DNA from: Cheiracanthium punctorium
Taxonomy: Eukaryota > Arthropoda > Arachnida > Araneae > Cheiracanthiidae
Assembly: GCA_038373885.1 (NCBI GenBank)
Contig: JAWZYV010014444.1
Span: 1 to 64,000, forward strand
Length of the DNA stretch: 64,000 nt
Direction: 5' to 3'
This document shows positions 1 to 10,819 of the stretch, piece after piece (position 1 is the stretch's first letter; every line of letters starts with the position of its first letter). Under the pieces are notes generated by a model. It had not been told where the DNA came from. It saw only the letters and a program-made list of their open reading frames with translations, and did no database searches. The position numbers were made by a program, and so were the translations under genes.

Positions 1-63
1 CATTATGCAACAGCTCCATTTAGCCGAAATAATCAACAAAAAAGAGGACTGTCTTGACAAAAT

Positions 64-243
64 CTGTCCGTTTTTGATTAATATAACTGTACTCAATTAT
101 GATTATTATTTAAGCTATAGAATGAGCATTTTTACAACATCAGTCCTTTTTGATTAATATATCTGTACTCAAATAAGATTATTATTTTAAGCTAGACAAA
201 GGGTGTTTTATGAAAATTTGCTGCTTTTGATTAATATATTGAA
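64..243. repeat. Short tandem repeat, three copies of about 76 bp
   Basis: The phrase TTTTTGATTAATAT followed by TGTACTCAA and a TTATTATTT tract recurs at about 71, 147 and 224, giving a period of 76-77 bp. The third copy is partial. It lies in the putative intron upstream of the BTB exon. The rest of 1-595 is A+T-rich and shows no upstream exon or MATH-domain coding. Confidence 0.7.
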
Positions 244-595
244 TTATTCGTTTTCTTCATTTTTTATTATCAGAGCTGTAATCTATGATTATAAGCCCGA
301 GAAAATAAATTTTAAATCAAGGCAAATACATTACATTTATCTTTATACAAAAAGTATTTTTTTATAATAAATAGAATATAATTTCACTATAGTCTCTAGT
401 TTTAAAACGAATTCACAGTACAGTCAGAATACAGAAATGCAATCATGGCTAAACCAGCTGTGAGATTTAATTAAAGCAGCAACCAAATTTATTTACATGA
501 AAAAGGTAAAATAGTACTTACTCACTTGACTGAAGATATAATTAAGATAATATAATTAAGACTGAAGATATAAGAAGCTGTAATTCTACTTCCAG

Positions 596-1143
596 GCATT
601 GAAAAGCTGTCCCGTGATCTGAATCAGCTACTTTCAAGCGGAGAGGACAGCGATATGACTGTTCGAGTGAAGGAAAAAGAATTCAGACTGCACCGAGTCA
701 TCATGGGAACACGGGTACCAGTGTTCAATGTCATGTTTCAACATGAAATGAGGGAGAAGGCGACGGGCTCTGTGTCAATAGACGACTGCGAAGTGGAGGT
801 GTTCCAGGATTTCGTTTACTACGTGTACAGCGGAAGAGTGGATAAGCTGCACCCGGAAACTGTCTTTGGCTTGTTCGTGCTTGCCGACAAGTACCAGGTT
901 CACGAGTTGAAATCCGCTTGCCTCGAATTCGTCAAACACACGCTATCGGTCGATACTTTTTGTGATGTCGTTAACCTAGCACTGACTTACGACGATAGAG
1001 AGTTGCTGCGGCAAGCCACAGATTTCCTTGCCGACAACATGACCGAAATTATGAAGACTGTGAAATGGGTGAACTTTATGAGCGAACGTTTGATTCAGGC
1101 TAACGAACTGCTCTTGAAGGCCATTGAAAAAAATAAAAATTAA
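596..1143 (+). CDS. Terminal exon of a TDPOZ/SPOP-like BTB-domain protein
   Basis: This exon encodes a BTB/POZ domain followed by a BACK-like helical tail. Proteins of this family usually act as substrate adaptors for Cullin-3 ubiquitin ligases; in full-length members a MATH domain upstream binds the substrate. An ATG lies at 655, but the frame stays open upstream to a good splice acceptor (pyrimidine-rich tract ending TTCCAG at 595). The extra residues (IEKLSRDLNQLLSSGEDSD) match the usual lead-in to the family's BTB domain, so I start the exon at 596 with two bases of a split codon. The DxTVRV, EFRLHRVIM, PVFNVMF and HEMRE stretches, the YSGRV turn and the ADKYQVHELK helix are typical; the MFQHEMRE segment corresponds to the Cul3-contact region. 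The stop is TAA at 1141-1143. The MATH exon(s) must lie left of the window. The exon is visibly more G+C-rich than its flanks and has no breaks, suggesting a functional gene. Confidence 0.9.
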
Positions 1144-1195
1144 GCTCTTAAATTCTTTTTAAACAATGAATACGTAACTATTATAAAGTTCTTGT

Positions 1196-1201
1196 AATAA
1201 A
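1196..1201 (+). promoter_or_regulatory. Poly(A) signal of the BTB gene
   Basis: An AATAAA hexamer lies 52 bases after the TAA stop of the BTB exon. The short 3' UTR this implies is usual for intron-poor BTB paralogues. A+T-rich DNA produces this hexamer by chance, but spacing and strand fit. Confidence 0.6.
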
Positions 1202-1884
1202 AACCAACTTGGGAAAATCTATTCTCATGAAATCGGAATTCTATCCTATTCTGCGATTTCTGTGACATAAGGAATTATTTTCTAAATTGCATTTGCAATT
1301 CTTGCTAGTTATTTGTTCTTCACCTAGCTGCTATATCGACACAATTCCAGAAGTTCCTGTTTTCCGATTTGTAGGGAACTGCCTCCCTATTATATATATG
1401 CATATATTTTGTGTAGCTGAATAAAGTTTTGCAGGTAATGAGTAGCTTCAATTTCTTTCTAAAGTTGCCTGAAAAAAAAATCTCACATTGAGCAAGAGAA
1501 AATTGGTATATCAAACTGGTCACAACAGTCTAACCGAAGATTTAAACTCTCTTGATTTATGCTGAGAAACTTTAAGATTCTATTTTGATTTGAAAAAAAA
1601 GTCTGATTTGTGAAAGCTTTTTAAGTGCCAATTTTTGAATTTAAATGCAAATCTTCCTTCACCTGATTTTCAAATTATTTTGGATTTGGGAGTTGGAATT
1701 TTTAAACACACCTTCCTTTAATGTAAGTGATAAACATACAGGGTGTTGACCTCTGCTTTTGTTTCTTATTAATTATGGATAAATGTAATAAATTACAGTA
1801 ATACACATAGAAGGTGAAATTGAACTCTTTGAAATTGATTAAAAGTTTAAGGGAATTTGAATGAATACAGAATTAAATTTTTAC
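1202..1884. other. A+T-rich intergenic DNA, no gene recognised
   Basis: Neither strand shows a convincing exon. A 67-codon minus-strand open frame (1320-1523) has low-complexity composition and no recognisable domain. Confidence 0.6.
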
Positions 1885-2335
1885 ATTGCCCCTTCCAAAA
1901 CTCAATCAGTAAAATGTGACTCATACATTAAATAAGGGATGTGCAAAATTTCATTCTTTCATCATAAAAGTCTCGGATATTTTTTAATGAAATAGTGAGA
2001 GGCTGTACATAAATTTGGATGTAAAATTTTACAGCTATCATTGTTTTCTTTCATAATTTGTAGTAAATACGGGTTACGAACCCTTAGAAATAGCCACAAG
2101 GAGGGCACCCCACCCATCGGCCTGGATCCCACATGTAGATAATTGGCCGTAATCCAACAACTTCATAATGTGTATAGGACTCAGGAAACGCAATCATCTG
2201 ATGTGGGTTTTTTTTTCGAGTGGAACAGCCTTAGATCACCGTTTTCAGAGCAGACGGTTAATCTCTCTGATGAGGGTTTGTATAGTTCAGATGTGAAATT
2301 TGTAAAGTACGTACTTATGTGTATCATCGTCGACC
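1885..2335. mobile_element. Fragment of the CAGGGTGTCCC-type mariner MITE
   Basis: The segment around 1910-2020 (AAAATGTGACTCATACATTA, then a TTTCATCATAAAAGTCTC stretch) lines up with the interior of the intact element at 31651-32370. The 2090-2170 stretch (GGCCGTAATCCAACAACTTC) matches the longer variants at 7.7 kb and 46.0-47.5 kb. Neither terminus is preserved here. Confidence 0.6.
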
Positions 2336-2449
2336 ATTTTTGCAAATTCTTTTAATCTTCCCAATCTTCGAGTAAATGCCAGCAATGTTTGGCTGTTACT
2401 AATATGGGTCATCCTTTTTTCATTATGTTGGTTAACTGTTTACGTATTT

Positions 2450-2860
2450 AATATATCGTCATTTTTACTTTCTGAACATGTACCATGTAAGGATAGTATT
2501 GTAATTATGAAAATATTCGACTTCGAGATTTTGGTGTATTCACACGTTTTGAGGTCTTCTGAGTTCATTTGTTCTATTTTTATGAGATGTATATATGTGT
2601 GTGTGTGTGTGTGAGTGAACACGATAGCTCCTAAACGGGGAATTCGATTGAGCTCAAATTGGGTATATATGTTACAAACCACCGTCGCAAGCCTGGTATT
2701 GATTTTGGTGTGTATAGGACTTAAAGTTTTTCTGCAGGGCTACGACAAAGATTTTTTTTACATGATGGCCTAGGGAGAAAATTCTTGAAAATGCACTAGC
2801 GTTTAAACGGTACATTCGATTGAGCTTCAATTTGGTATATATGTTTGAATTATTCATCGA
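2450..2860 (-). repeat. Dispersed repeat, inverted copy of 35355-35668
   Basis: Reverse-complementing this block gives the same order of segments as 35355-35668: GGGCTACA, a TAGGACTTA/CCAAAATCAATACC phrase, CAATTTGAGCTCAATCGAAT, a (CA)n tract, a TCAGAAGACCT phrase, and a final CATGTACC/GGAAAGTAAAAA stretch. The last 90 bp (2770-2860) repeat the 'CGATTGAGCTTCAATTTGGTATATATG' theme, a partial tandem copy. Family not recognised. The microsatellite TG tract at about 2595-2612 is inside the repeat in both copies. Confidence 0.7.
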
Positions 2861-3360
2861 TTAAAATTTATTTAAATGCTTGGTAGATCTTAATCGTAAG
2901 TGTTCGGAAAGTCGAGTGGATTGAGTGGATCTCCAGATTTTTTAATTTCTCCGGCTGTAAGTGTTTTGACCGCCAAACTGCAGATTCGGTGCTGTCAACA
3001 GCATATACTTAAACATAAGAAAATACTTTAACAAAAAGATGATTATCAAGAACAGAGTTTCTTAAACTGTGGGTCGCCAAACACTTTAGAAATTTTGATG
3101 TTTCTTTAACGTATTATAATAACTATGACACTCGTCTTTAACAAAATGTTCTTTATCCCCATAAAATCAAAGTGCCGATCAAATCTAAAGAATGTTGACG
3201 AAGTGGTTCGTCCTGCGGGGTCGACTATTTTGCGAAGATTAGATGACATAATTAAAAATAAACAGGAAATAGTACACGTACTTATTTTATTACGAACAGA
3301 AATGCGATTTGTGATTGCCTTACCAAGTTTTGTATTATGTATTTATACAATCACTGTGTG

Positions 3361-3363
3361 CGG

Positions 3364-3394
<31 letters not shown>

Positions 3395-3398
3395 TGTG
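3361..3398 (+). repeat. T-tract plus (TG)n microsatellite
   Basis: A run of about 16 T is followed directly by eight TG units. It makes spurious open frames in this area. Confidence 0.85.
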
Positions 3399-3419
3399 TC
3401 ATTTTTGTATGGCTCTTGA

Positions 3420-3610
3420 AATACAACTATCCAATGGTATTTTTCCCCTTACAGAACCATTGAAAAATGGTTTGAGTCTGCATTTATTTATTTTTTCATC
3501 TCCGATACTTTTTGGGATAAAATGCTCAAATTTTGTGTATAATCTTATTAATGCATTGGGTATATTTCCCTAGTTGGGATTTTTTTTGTACGGTGACCGT
3601 ATAAAATATA
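3420..3610 (-). mobile_element. Fragment of the CAGGGTGTCCC-type mariner MITE
   Basis: Phrases such as ACCATTGAAAAATGGTTTGAG, TTTTTGGGATAAAATGCTCAA and TTTTTGTACGGTGACCGTAT match the right half of the element at 31651-32370 (for example TTTTTGTACGGGGGCCGTAT). No terminus is visible. Confidence 0.55.
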
Positions 3611-4087
3611 CATTTTTGTATTAATTAAGATTTTAATAACACCACTCATTAATTTACATTAATATATCCTGCAACAGTTTGAAAAGAAGCTAGTATCTGA
3701 TTTATTTCTGTATTCATTTTGAGAGTGTGTGAGTGTATATATGTGTGACTGTAATCGTACGAATTCATGAAGACTGTACAAATTCTTTTAATTCATAAAT
3801 AAATTCCACGATTAAACCCAGTAACAATTGGTGTTCCCTTCTTTAAAATTTTACACTTATCTTTGTCTTTTCCGCCATTTTGTTGAATGCTGTTAAGATA
3901 GTAGCTGGAAAGATCAGCTTGTTAAGTCTTTTTGACTTGAGTTTTATTAAACAAACTTTATGCCTTAATGAAAATCTATAATATTTTCGATTATTTTCGC
4001 AAGAACATAATTGTAAATTCATTATAGCTAGACAGAATGTCTCAAAAAGGTGATGACACACTTTAGTTCTTTCTTTATTGGAGATAA

Positions 4088-6005
4088 TAGTCCTGGAGCC
4101 AGCGACAGATTTTTGCGACCAAAATCCTCTCAGCCCATAATTTCTCGGATGATTAAGACGGTTGTGTGTTGAAGCATGGTGATCAGCTGCCGCACCATGG
4201 GTGGGTTGCGCGGCGGCCGCCTTCCAGACACGTAAAAAAAAAAAAAAAAAAAAAAAATTCAGTCATTTCCTCCCGGTTGAAAATTTCTGAAATAATAGTT
4301 GGCATAGTACTTGTTTGAAAAAAAAAACGTCAGCTGGCCAAGCGGCGGTGGATTATACGTCAGCTGCTCATACGAACATGTAAAAAAAATTTTTTTTTTC
4401 AATGATTTCCTCCCGGTTGAAAATTTGACAGATGATAGTTTACATTCTACTTTAAATAAAAAAAGAAGTCAGCTGGCTGTATGCCGGTGGAAAACCCGTC
4501 AGCTGGCACAGTGAAAGTGTGGCGCGGAAAGGTAGTGTGGCCGCAGCTAGCCTATTTCAATGCACCAGCTGACGGGTTTTCCAGCTGAATTTTTTTATTA
4601 CGGCAAGAATTATGTCAACTATTATTTGACAAATTTTCAACCGGGAGGAAATAACACACTTTATTTTATTGGACACAACGCGCTGATATCCTCAATAATC
4701 CTACTATTTTTCATAATTATGTATAGAAATATTAAAAAAAAAACAATCTGTGCTACTTTATAAACATGAAAACCACCGGTTTCCTCATTTTTAAGCGATT
4801 TTTTGGCATTTTCAGCTCCATTTTATTTCTCCGAGTCAAAAAAGTTTATCATTTGTGTGACAAAATTCGGCTCTGCAAGCGGAAAAGGTCGTTATATCCG
4901 GCTTTGAAGGAAAAATTGTGATTCCTTCCTTTTAAATTGCTTTTCTAGATTACACAGTTTAATTTTTCTTCTCAAAAATAAATCGAGGATTTATAAGCGG
5001 ACTTCGAGCCAAGCAAAGAAATCGTCTGCCTGTATATAAGAATGGCTATGTATACAAAATGAAATCTTCCGAATGCGAAAAATTTTCATGTTTTCAGAAT
5101 AGCATAATTTGATCGTTTCGGGAATATAAAAATTAATATTTTGGAATTGGAGATATTTTGAAATAGTCAGTGGAAACAGATCGCCCAACGTTTCGGAAGG
5201 ATGGATCTTAAAAAGACTGTCGAACTCCTTTAAATTACTTACTAAAATGTCGTTTGTAAATCCGTTTTGCGTTTTTTGCAAAAAGGCTACTTCAAAATTG
5301 AAGACGGAGGACTATGAGAGTGCCACAAGTGAAGATGAAACATTATAGTATTTAAGAATTATAATAATTATTTACTGTAAATAAAAAATATATTGATATA
5401 TTTATATTCAAACTTAATTTTTGTTATTCGGTCACTTGATTATTTCCTGATTATGTTTGCAACTCACCTGCAGGACGCGTTGTGTCCAATAAAATAAAGT
5501 GCGTTATTTCCTTCCAGTTGAAAATTTGTCAAATAATAGTTGACATAATTCTTGCCATAATAAAAAAATTCAGCTGGCCGTACGCCGGGGGAAAACCCGT
5601 CAGCTGGTGCATTGAAATAAGCTAGCGGCGGCCACACTACCTTTCCGCGCCACACTTTCACTGAATGTAAGAAGTAGAATGTAAACTAACATCTGTCAAA
5701 TTTTCAACCGGGAGGAAATCATTGAAAAAAAAATTTTTTTTTACATGTTCGTATGAGCAGCTGACGTATAATCCACCACCGCTTGGCCAGCTGTCGGTTT
5801 TTTTTTTCAAACTAGTACTATGCCAACTATTATTTCAGAAATTTTCAACCGGGAGGAAATCATTGAAAAAAAAATTTTTTTTTACATGTTCGTATGAGCA
5901 GCTGACGTATAATCCACCACCGCTTGGCCAGCTGTCGGTTTTTTTTTTCAAACAAGTACTATGCCAACTATTATTTCAGAAATTTTCAACCGAGAGGAAA
6001 TGACT

Positions 6006-6040
<35 letters not shown>

Positions 6041-6187
6041 GTGTCTGAAAGGCGGCCGCCGCCCAACCCAGCCATGGTGCGGCAGCTGACGATCACCAGG
6101 CTTCAACACACAACTATCTTAATCATTTCACGAATTATCGGCCGGGAAGAAATAACTGACCAAAACCTGTTGCTGGCTCCCGGACTA
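4088..6187 (+). mobile_element. 2.1-kb inverted-repeat transposon inserted in a MITE
   Basis: Ends are TAGTCCTGGAGCCAGC and the reverse complement of TAGTCCGGGAGCCAGC. A TAA trinucleotide flanks both sides (4085-4087 and 6188-6190), which fits the 3-bp TWA duplications of PIF/Harbinger elements; reading it as a TA duplication with ends ATAGTCC is also possible. The arms (about 4088-4690 and 5475-6187) are inverted copies of each other. They are built from 140-bp units carrying CAGCTG motifs, a TTTCCTCCCGGTTGAAAATT phrase and A or T tracts. The 4700-5470 loop is unique and has no recognisable transposase, so the element is non-autonomous. Confidence 0.75.
6008..6039 (+). repeat. Poly(T) tract
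   Basis: An uninterrupted T run of about 30 bases in the right arm of the inverted-repeat element, mirrored by an A run at about 4234-4257 in the left arm. Confidence 0.9.
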
Positions 6188-6739
6188 TAAGCAGACAATG
6201 GACATTGAAAAAAAATGTTCAGAAGAAGGTAGGGGAGAAGACTACATTAAAAAAAATCCTTTCTTTAATTCTAAAAAAGTAATACTTTTTTAATTTGTAT
6301 GCGATCCCAGTACAAAAAAAATCCCTAGGTGTAAAATGTGCTTCATACACTAATGACGTGATGTACAAAATTTGAGAATTCTATCCTAAAATGTTTCAGC
6401 AATATGAAGATAAATACATGCCAACTTAAACCTCTTTCCAACGGCTCTCGAAGGAAAAAAAAATATGCCGAATGATCGCGTTTCAGGGCAAGTACATAAT
6501 ACTTTATTAATTGAGATTTTTTTTTCTTCATGGGGTGGCATACAAATTTAAAAACTATAACTTTTTGCAAACTAACGGGATGTGTTTTTTCTTAAAATAC
6601 TCTTTTACCCTACCTTATTCTGAAAATTATTTCAATTTCCATTGCCCTCTTATCTCTAATAAAGTGTTGAAGCGCGTTTATACCTTTTTTGAGACACCCT
6701 GTATATTACGGAGTTTTTTATTACGAGAGAAATGAAAAA

Positions 6740-7180
6740 CACATCTAATTACCTTAAAATTATGAGCTCCTCGTAATCAACTAACAAGAACACGCAAAGC
6801 AGGATCAACAGCTCCCAAATCTTTTGGTGTGTCAGAAATTAAAGATATGCAACAAACGTTAGGATTTTACACCCGTAATGTTGAAAGTGCTTTTTATGCA
6901 CGCGCCTTCCGCTTTGGCAAACAGATTATACGTTCGTTCTGACTATAGCGCCCCAAGCATCCTGTTAATTATGTTAATATCCCTTTTGTCTTTGATCCTA
7001 TGATTTTATTTATTCCTTCCCCCACCCCCTCTCCGTTAAGCTGGTCGCAACAAATATAAACGTATTTTTCCTGAATATTAAAATAATACTTAACTTTTTT
7101 TTTTTTCCTCTCGCTGATACTTTCTACCGCTAAAGCATTTTGTTAAGAAATCAAATATCCTTAAGGGACTGATATATGTG
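6740..7180. other. A+T-rich spacer, nothing recognised
   Basis: No domain-bearing open frame, TIR pair or RNA gene could be seen in this stretch. Confidence 0.5.
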
Positions 7181-8170
7181 CCGAAACTTTTGCCTGTAAC
7201 AAAAGCAATATATTTTTTATTAGTTTATGCTTCAAGATTTAGGAAAATATTAATTAATATACATTGTATCTCAAAATAGTGATATCACTCTTTAATTTTT
7301 TATCTATCACACAAAAGTGGCCAAAGATATTTGAAAAAATATTTAAATATAAGATAGGAAAAAGACTACCTTAAGAAAAAATTCCTGACATAAATTTACG
7401 AAAAGTTATGCTTCTGACATTTGCATACGACCCCCGTACCAAAAAAAAAAAAAAAAAATCTTTACTAAAATGCGCTTCATACACTACTGAGTTAATGTAC
7501 ACGATTTGAAAATTATGCCATTTAAACACGTCAGAGATATGAAGATAAATATATGCTGACTTATGCCACTTTTCAATGGATCTCGAAGAGAAAAAATGAG
7601 GTCCGATTATCGCGTTCCAGGAGTCGTGTAGAAATTACGAAAGAAAAAAAATTGTTTTATACTTCAGCTTTAAACGTTCACGGAGGGCACATCACCCGTC
7701 ACCCTATATCCCACGTTTAGATAATTGGCCGTAATCCCACAACACATTACACGTTAACATTGAAATTCATGTATGTTTAAAGGTTTCTCTGAGACGTTTT
7801 ATGATGAAAGGCTGGAATTTTGTACATCACTTCATTCGTTCATGAGACACATTTTACAAATTGGGAATTTTTAAATATGAGGGTAATATGCAAATTTAAA
7901 AAGTGTATTTTTTTTTTAAATAACGGAAGGCACTTTTTCTCATCTTAGTCTTTTCTACTAACTACTTTTGAACATTTTTTCATTTTGCATTACCGATTTA
8001 ACTCTAATAGCTAAAGAATTAATATTGAATCGTGGTACCACCCTTTTTTGGGACACCCTGTATGTGTGTGTGTGTGTACAGGGGCAGCCCGCCCGACACG
8101 GTAAGTCGGTAAACAAAGTAAGCATCCCATCGGAGAGCCATCTTCGATGGGGCGCCATTTCAAACTCAAA
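7180..8170 (+). repeat. About 1-kb duplicated segment containing a long mariner-type MITE
   Basis: This block and 46960-47690 share flanking DNA (TTTAGGAAAATATTAAT before the MITE), the MITE itself (here about 7262-8060), a (TG)n tract and a G+C-rich tail. The MITE is a longer family variant carrying GATAATTGGCCGTAATCCCA and ends CATTGTATCTC...GGGACACCCTG. The 164-codon frame at 7968-8462 crosses the MITE end and is not a gene. Confidence 0.7.
8078..8170 (+). repeat. Short G+C-rich dispersed repeat, copy 1
   Basis: The order CAGGGGCAGCCCG, GACACGGTAAG, AGCATCCCATC, ATCTTCGATGG, GGCGCCATTTCAAACTCAAA recurs at 47612-47690 (+) and reverse-complemented at 15598-15695. A CAGGG-type end suggests a hAT-related non-autonomous element, but no target duplication could be assigned. 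Confidence 0.55.
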
Positions 8171-8179
8171 GTCATGTTC

Positions 8180-8750
8180 CTCTTTTGCTTATTCCTCCCC
8201 CTCCCCCGATCTCCACTTTATTTTCCCTTTTCACTCTGGTTTTCTAAGAATTTTTTCCTTTCGAATGACAACTTCCTCTTTTTTTCTGTGTGTCCTTTTG
8301 TTTACATTTCTCACTTTCCTACTTTCCTGCTTTGTGTCGGATGTTGTTTTTGAAGTCGAAGAAGGGCCTACCCCTTGTACCACCCGAAAAGTGTGTCTTT
8401 CACTATTTTTTATGGTATATGTGTGTTTTAGCAATTTTTTTTTTCATTTTATTTTATATTAACATTAACAGAAGCTTTTTTCGCATTTTCTTAACAACTA
8501 AAAGATACCCAGACCTGTAAATTCAGTCTCCCTACACTAGTACCTTAAAAATAGTAGATGTCCCGTTTTGAGGAAGAAAATAAATACACTATTGCCAAAA
8601 AAGTAGTAGATGTCCTGTTTTGAAGGAAAAAATAAATGGTCACGTTAGGTATGACAAGCCTAGAATATCCACTAAGACTCTTTCACCGCAAAATAATATT
8701 TGATGCAGAAAAGCTAATTTTACAGGCAAGAATGAAGCAACTTTTCTGAT
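8180..8750. other. Pyrimidine-rich then A+T-rich spacer
   Basis: T/C-rich DNA to about 8460 gives several overlapping, mutually inconsistent open frames on both strands. A short phrase (AAAAATAGTAGATGTCCCGTTTTGA at 8547 and a near copy at 8602) is tandemly repeated. Confidence 0.5.
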
Positions 8751-8754
8751 TGAT

Positions 8755-8976
8755 TGCTTGTTGATTGTTTTGTGTGATAGAAAATCTGCACGACAGGCAT
8801 CTGACTATGGCAGTTGGCCTTGGACAGAGGACTTTTTAAGGGGTTCTAAAGCGCATTCAAGTTATATGTGTAGAAAATTGACCCAAACTAGACCATTAGA
8901 TCGACAACAGCGCGGCAGGCCTGAACGCGAGACCTTCACTTCAGCCGTCTACCATGCTCAGTGCCTTTTCCTCTAG
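8755..8976 (-). mobile_element. Degenerate tRNA-derived SINE, family A
   Basis: Reverse-complemented, the segment follows the same order as the clearer copies at 10582-10784 and 19722-19960: a ggcggctgaagtgaaggtc-like head, a G+C-rich 'CGCGCTGTTGTCGATCTAA' segment, a TTTTCTACACAT equivalent of TTTTCTCCAGAT, and a final TTGTTTG-like tail near 8755. It is strongly diverged and has lost clear polymerase III boxes. Confidence 0.55.
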
Positions 8977-8979
8977 GCG

Positions 8980-9840
8980 CCACTTTTCCGAAGATACCGG
9001 CCGTAATTACTTAAAGTCCGATGGTTGATTGAAACATCGTTCGATTCGATTGAGACTAAAACTCAATAACTGTAAATGTCTAGATCTCACCCAAAATCAA
9101 AAGGAAAAAACCAGAATTCTTCTCCATTACAGACGGATAAAAATATCGTTTCATATCTTAGGAACCTTGATATATTTTACAGAGCTTGTTTCCAAATTTT
9201 AGACACACACACACAAAAAAAAAAACGCAGTTAAAAAAAAAATTGTTTCTAAGTTCCCCTAGGTATTGTTTTGTAAAAACTTGTATTTTGCTAGATTTTA
9301 CTTTACTTATTTATCTGTTTTATTTTACACTGTTATTAAAAGTGTTCAACTAACATAATGATGCTATAGTATAAAATGGTGCTATAAAAAGTCATTATAA
9401 AATGGTACTAAGTTTAGAAGCAACATTTTACAGATAATCGTTGCTTCCTCTCAAAGGTTACAGCCGCCTTTTCACTTACGGCAAAACTGTCTCTTGTGTG
9501 TGAACAGGCATCACTTCACTTCAAATCTGATAGTGCTGTAGATATCTATCTGCAATTTACGTCACTGATTAACCCACGCGTCAATGACCGGGTACCTTTT
9601 GGGGGTGGGCTTATTCATTTCTAACCATTTCTTGGTAAAATCGTTTTTAATCCTCGTTATTTACATGAATCTCAACTAAACATATCATTTTAGATCCTTT
9701 GGAAGAAAATTATTGTTGAGATTTTATGCGTTATACCTCGCGATATCATTAATCAAAATCCAGGTTGTTCCAAAATCTATTATTGTCTCTCTTGTACATG
9801 CAGATTGCAAATGATTATATTATAACAAATATAAGCAATC
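8980..9840. other. A+T-rich spacer, nothing recognised
   Basis: No gene or element ends recognised. An (AC)n/A-rich stretch lies at about 9200-9235. Confidence 0.5.
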
Positions 9841-9844
9841 ATAA

Positions 9845-9915
9845 TAAAAATAATAATAATTATTATTATTATTTATTTTTCTTTTAATTATTTATTATTA
9901 TTATTTATTATTCAA
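9845..9915. repeat. (ATT/AAT)n microsatellite
   Basis: About 70 bases of AATAAT passing into ATTATT repeats, so self-complementary. It sits immediately left of the hAT MITE at 9932. Confidence 0.8.
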
Positions 9916-9931
9916 GTCCAAGTTATTACTC

Positions 9932-10272
9932 CAGCGTTTCTCAATCTGTGGGGCGTGACCCGCAAGGCGGCGCAGAGCGTTTGCAGGGCGGGGGGGGGGG
10001 CGAGAAAAACCAAAGGGCAGATAGTGATGCATGTGTTTTTAAAAAAATCGCCTTATTTATTCTCATTTTTACTCAAAAATCTTTCCATTTTCGCTTAAAT
10101 TCTTCATTCAAACTTTACCAATAACATTATTTTGTAGAAAATTCGACTCAATGTTCATTGTTAAAGATTAAAAGAACTGAATGTATGCTAAAAAAAAAAG
10201 TGATGGGGGGGGGCGTCACCGTAAGTTAGGCTTTGTTGGAGGGGCGCGACGTTGAAAGGTTGAGAACCGCTG
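9932..10272 (+). mobile_element. hAT-superfamily MITE, 341 bp
   Basis: The left end CAGCGTTTCTCAATCTG and right end ...AGGTTGAGAACCGCTG form a terminal inverted repeat beginning CAG, typical of hAT elements. The flanks are TATTACTC (9924-9931) and TATTACTT (10273-10280), an 8-bp target duplication with one mismatch. The interior has G-runs and no coding potential. The two-base drift in the left TIR and the imperfect duplication suggest it is old. Confidence 0.85.
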
Positions 10273-10581
10273 TATTACTTGATTATAAAATCGGTAACAG
10301 GTAAGGAAACAAACGGACAGCGTAGATATTCCATGTGGGTAACAAGGTACCAGCTCTAAAAAACAGGAATTTGGTTGGTCATTGACGCAAGTGTTTAAAA
10401 AAAAAAAAAAAAAAACAGGAAATACTTAAGAGAAACATGTTGAAATACGGCAAACTGCAAACACTGTTCCTAAATTACACAAGTGCTAAAAAGGGAGAGG
10501 GAAAGAAGAAGAAAAAACCAAAAGAAAAAGAGGAAGGGAGGGAACAGGACACAGAAAGAGTGTGTTTGTGTTAGTGCTACA

Positions 10582-10784
10582 TGGTTTGGTTTGTGTGGTT
10601 AAGGCAACGCTACATTTGGGCTATCTGCCTAGGATGGGGGATGTCTTAGGCGGGGGACTTTTCAAGGGGGGTCTAACACGTGTTCACGTTACATCTGGAG
10701 AAAACCGGCCAAAACTCCAGTCCCTTAGATCGACTTACGCGCGATGGGACCCCAGCCCGGGACCTTCACATTTCGGCCTTCTTA
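10582..10784 (-). mobile_element. tRNA-derived SINE, family A, with target duplications
   Basis: On the minus strand the segment shows a B-box-like GGTCCCGGGCTGGGGTCCCA region, TTTTCTCCAGATGTAACGTG, and ends near GTAGCGTTGCCTTAACCACA. It is collinear with the copy at 19722-19960. TTAGTGCTACA occurs on both sides (10571-10581 and 10785-10795), an 11-bp target duplication of the kind made by LINE-driven retroposition. It was copied by a LINE's machinery and encodes no protein. Confidence 0.8.
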
Positions 10785-10819
10785 TTAGTGCTACAATCAA
10801 GAACGTTACTATAGATAGA

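Larger units (their letters stand above)
4031..6703 (+). mobile_element. Mariner-type MITE split by a 2.1-kb insertion
   Basis: The left end (GACAGAATGTCTCAAAAAGG after TA at 4029-4030) and the right end (GAGACACCCTG, TA at 6704-6705) are diverged versions of the CAGGGTGTCCC termini. The MITE runs 4031-4087 and resumes at 6191. Joining the two halves restores the phrase 'ATTGGAGATAA|GCAGACAATG', equal to the uninterrupted phrase in the 31.7-kb copy. Without the insertion the element is about 570 bp. TA flanks point to the Tc1/mariner superfamily. No transposase is present. Confidence 0.75.

Noticed and set aside
2450..2860. Viral or polinton coding remnant
   Set aside because: Both copies translate to short unrelated-looking peptides and the block contains a microsatellite; no capsid, polymerase or integrase motif is seen.
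4991..5281. 96-codon minus-strand frame in the loop of the inverted-repeat element as a transposase
   Set aside because: No DDE-type motifs or known domain; too short for a Harbinger transposase.
7968..8462. 164-codon plus-strand open frame
   Set aside because: It crosses a MITE terminus, a (TG)n tract and a T/C-rich stretch; composition is not protein-like and no domain is seen.
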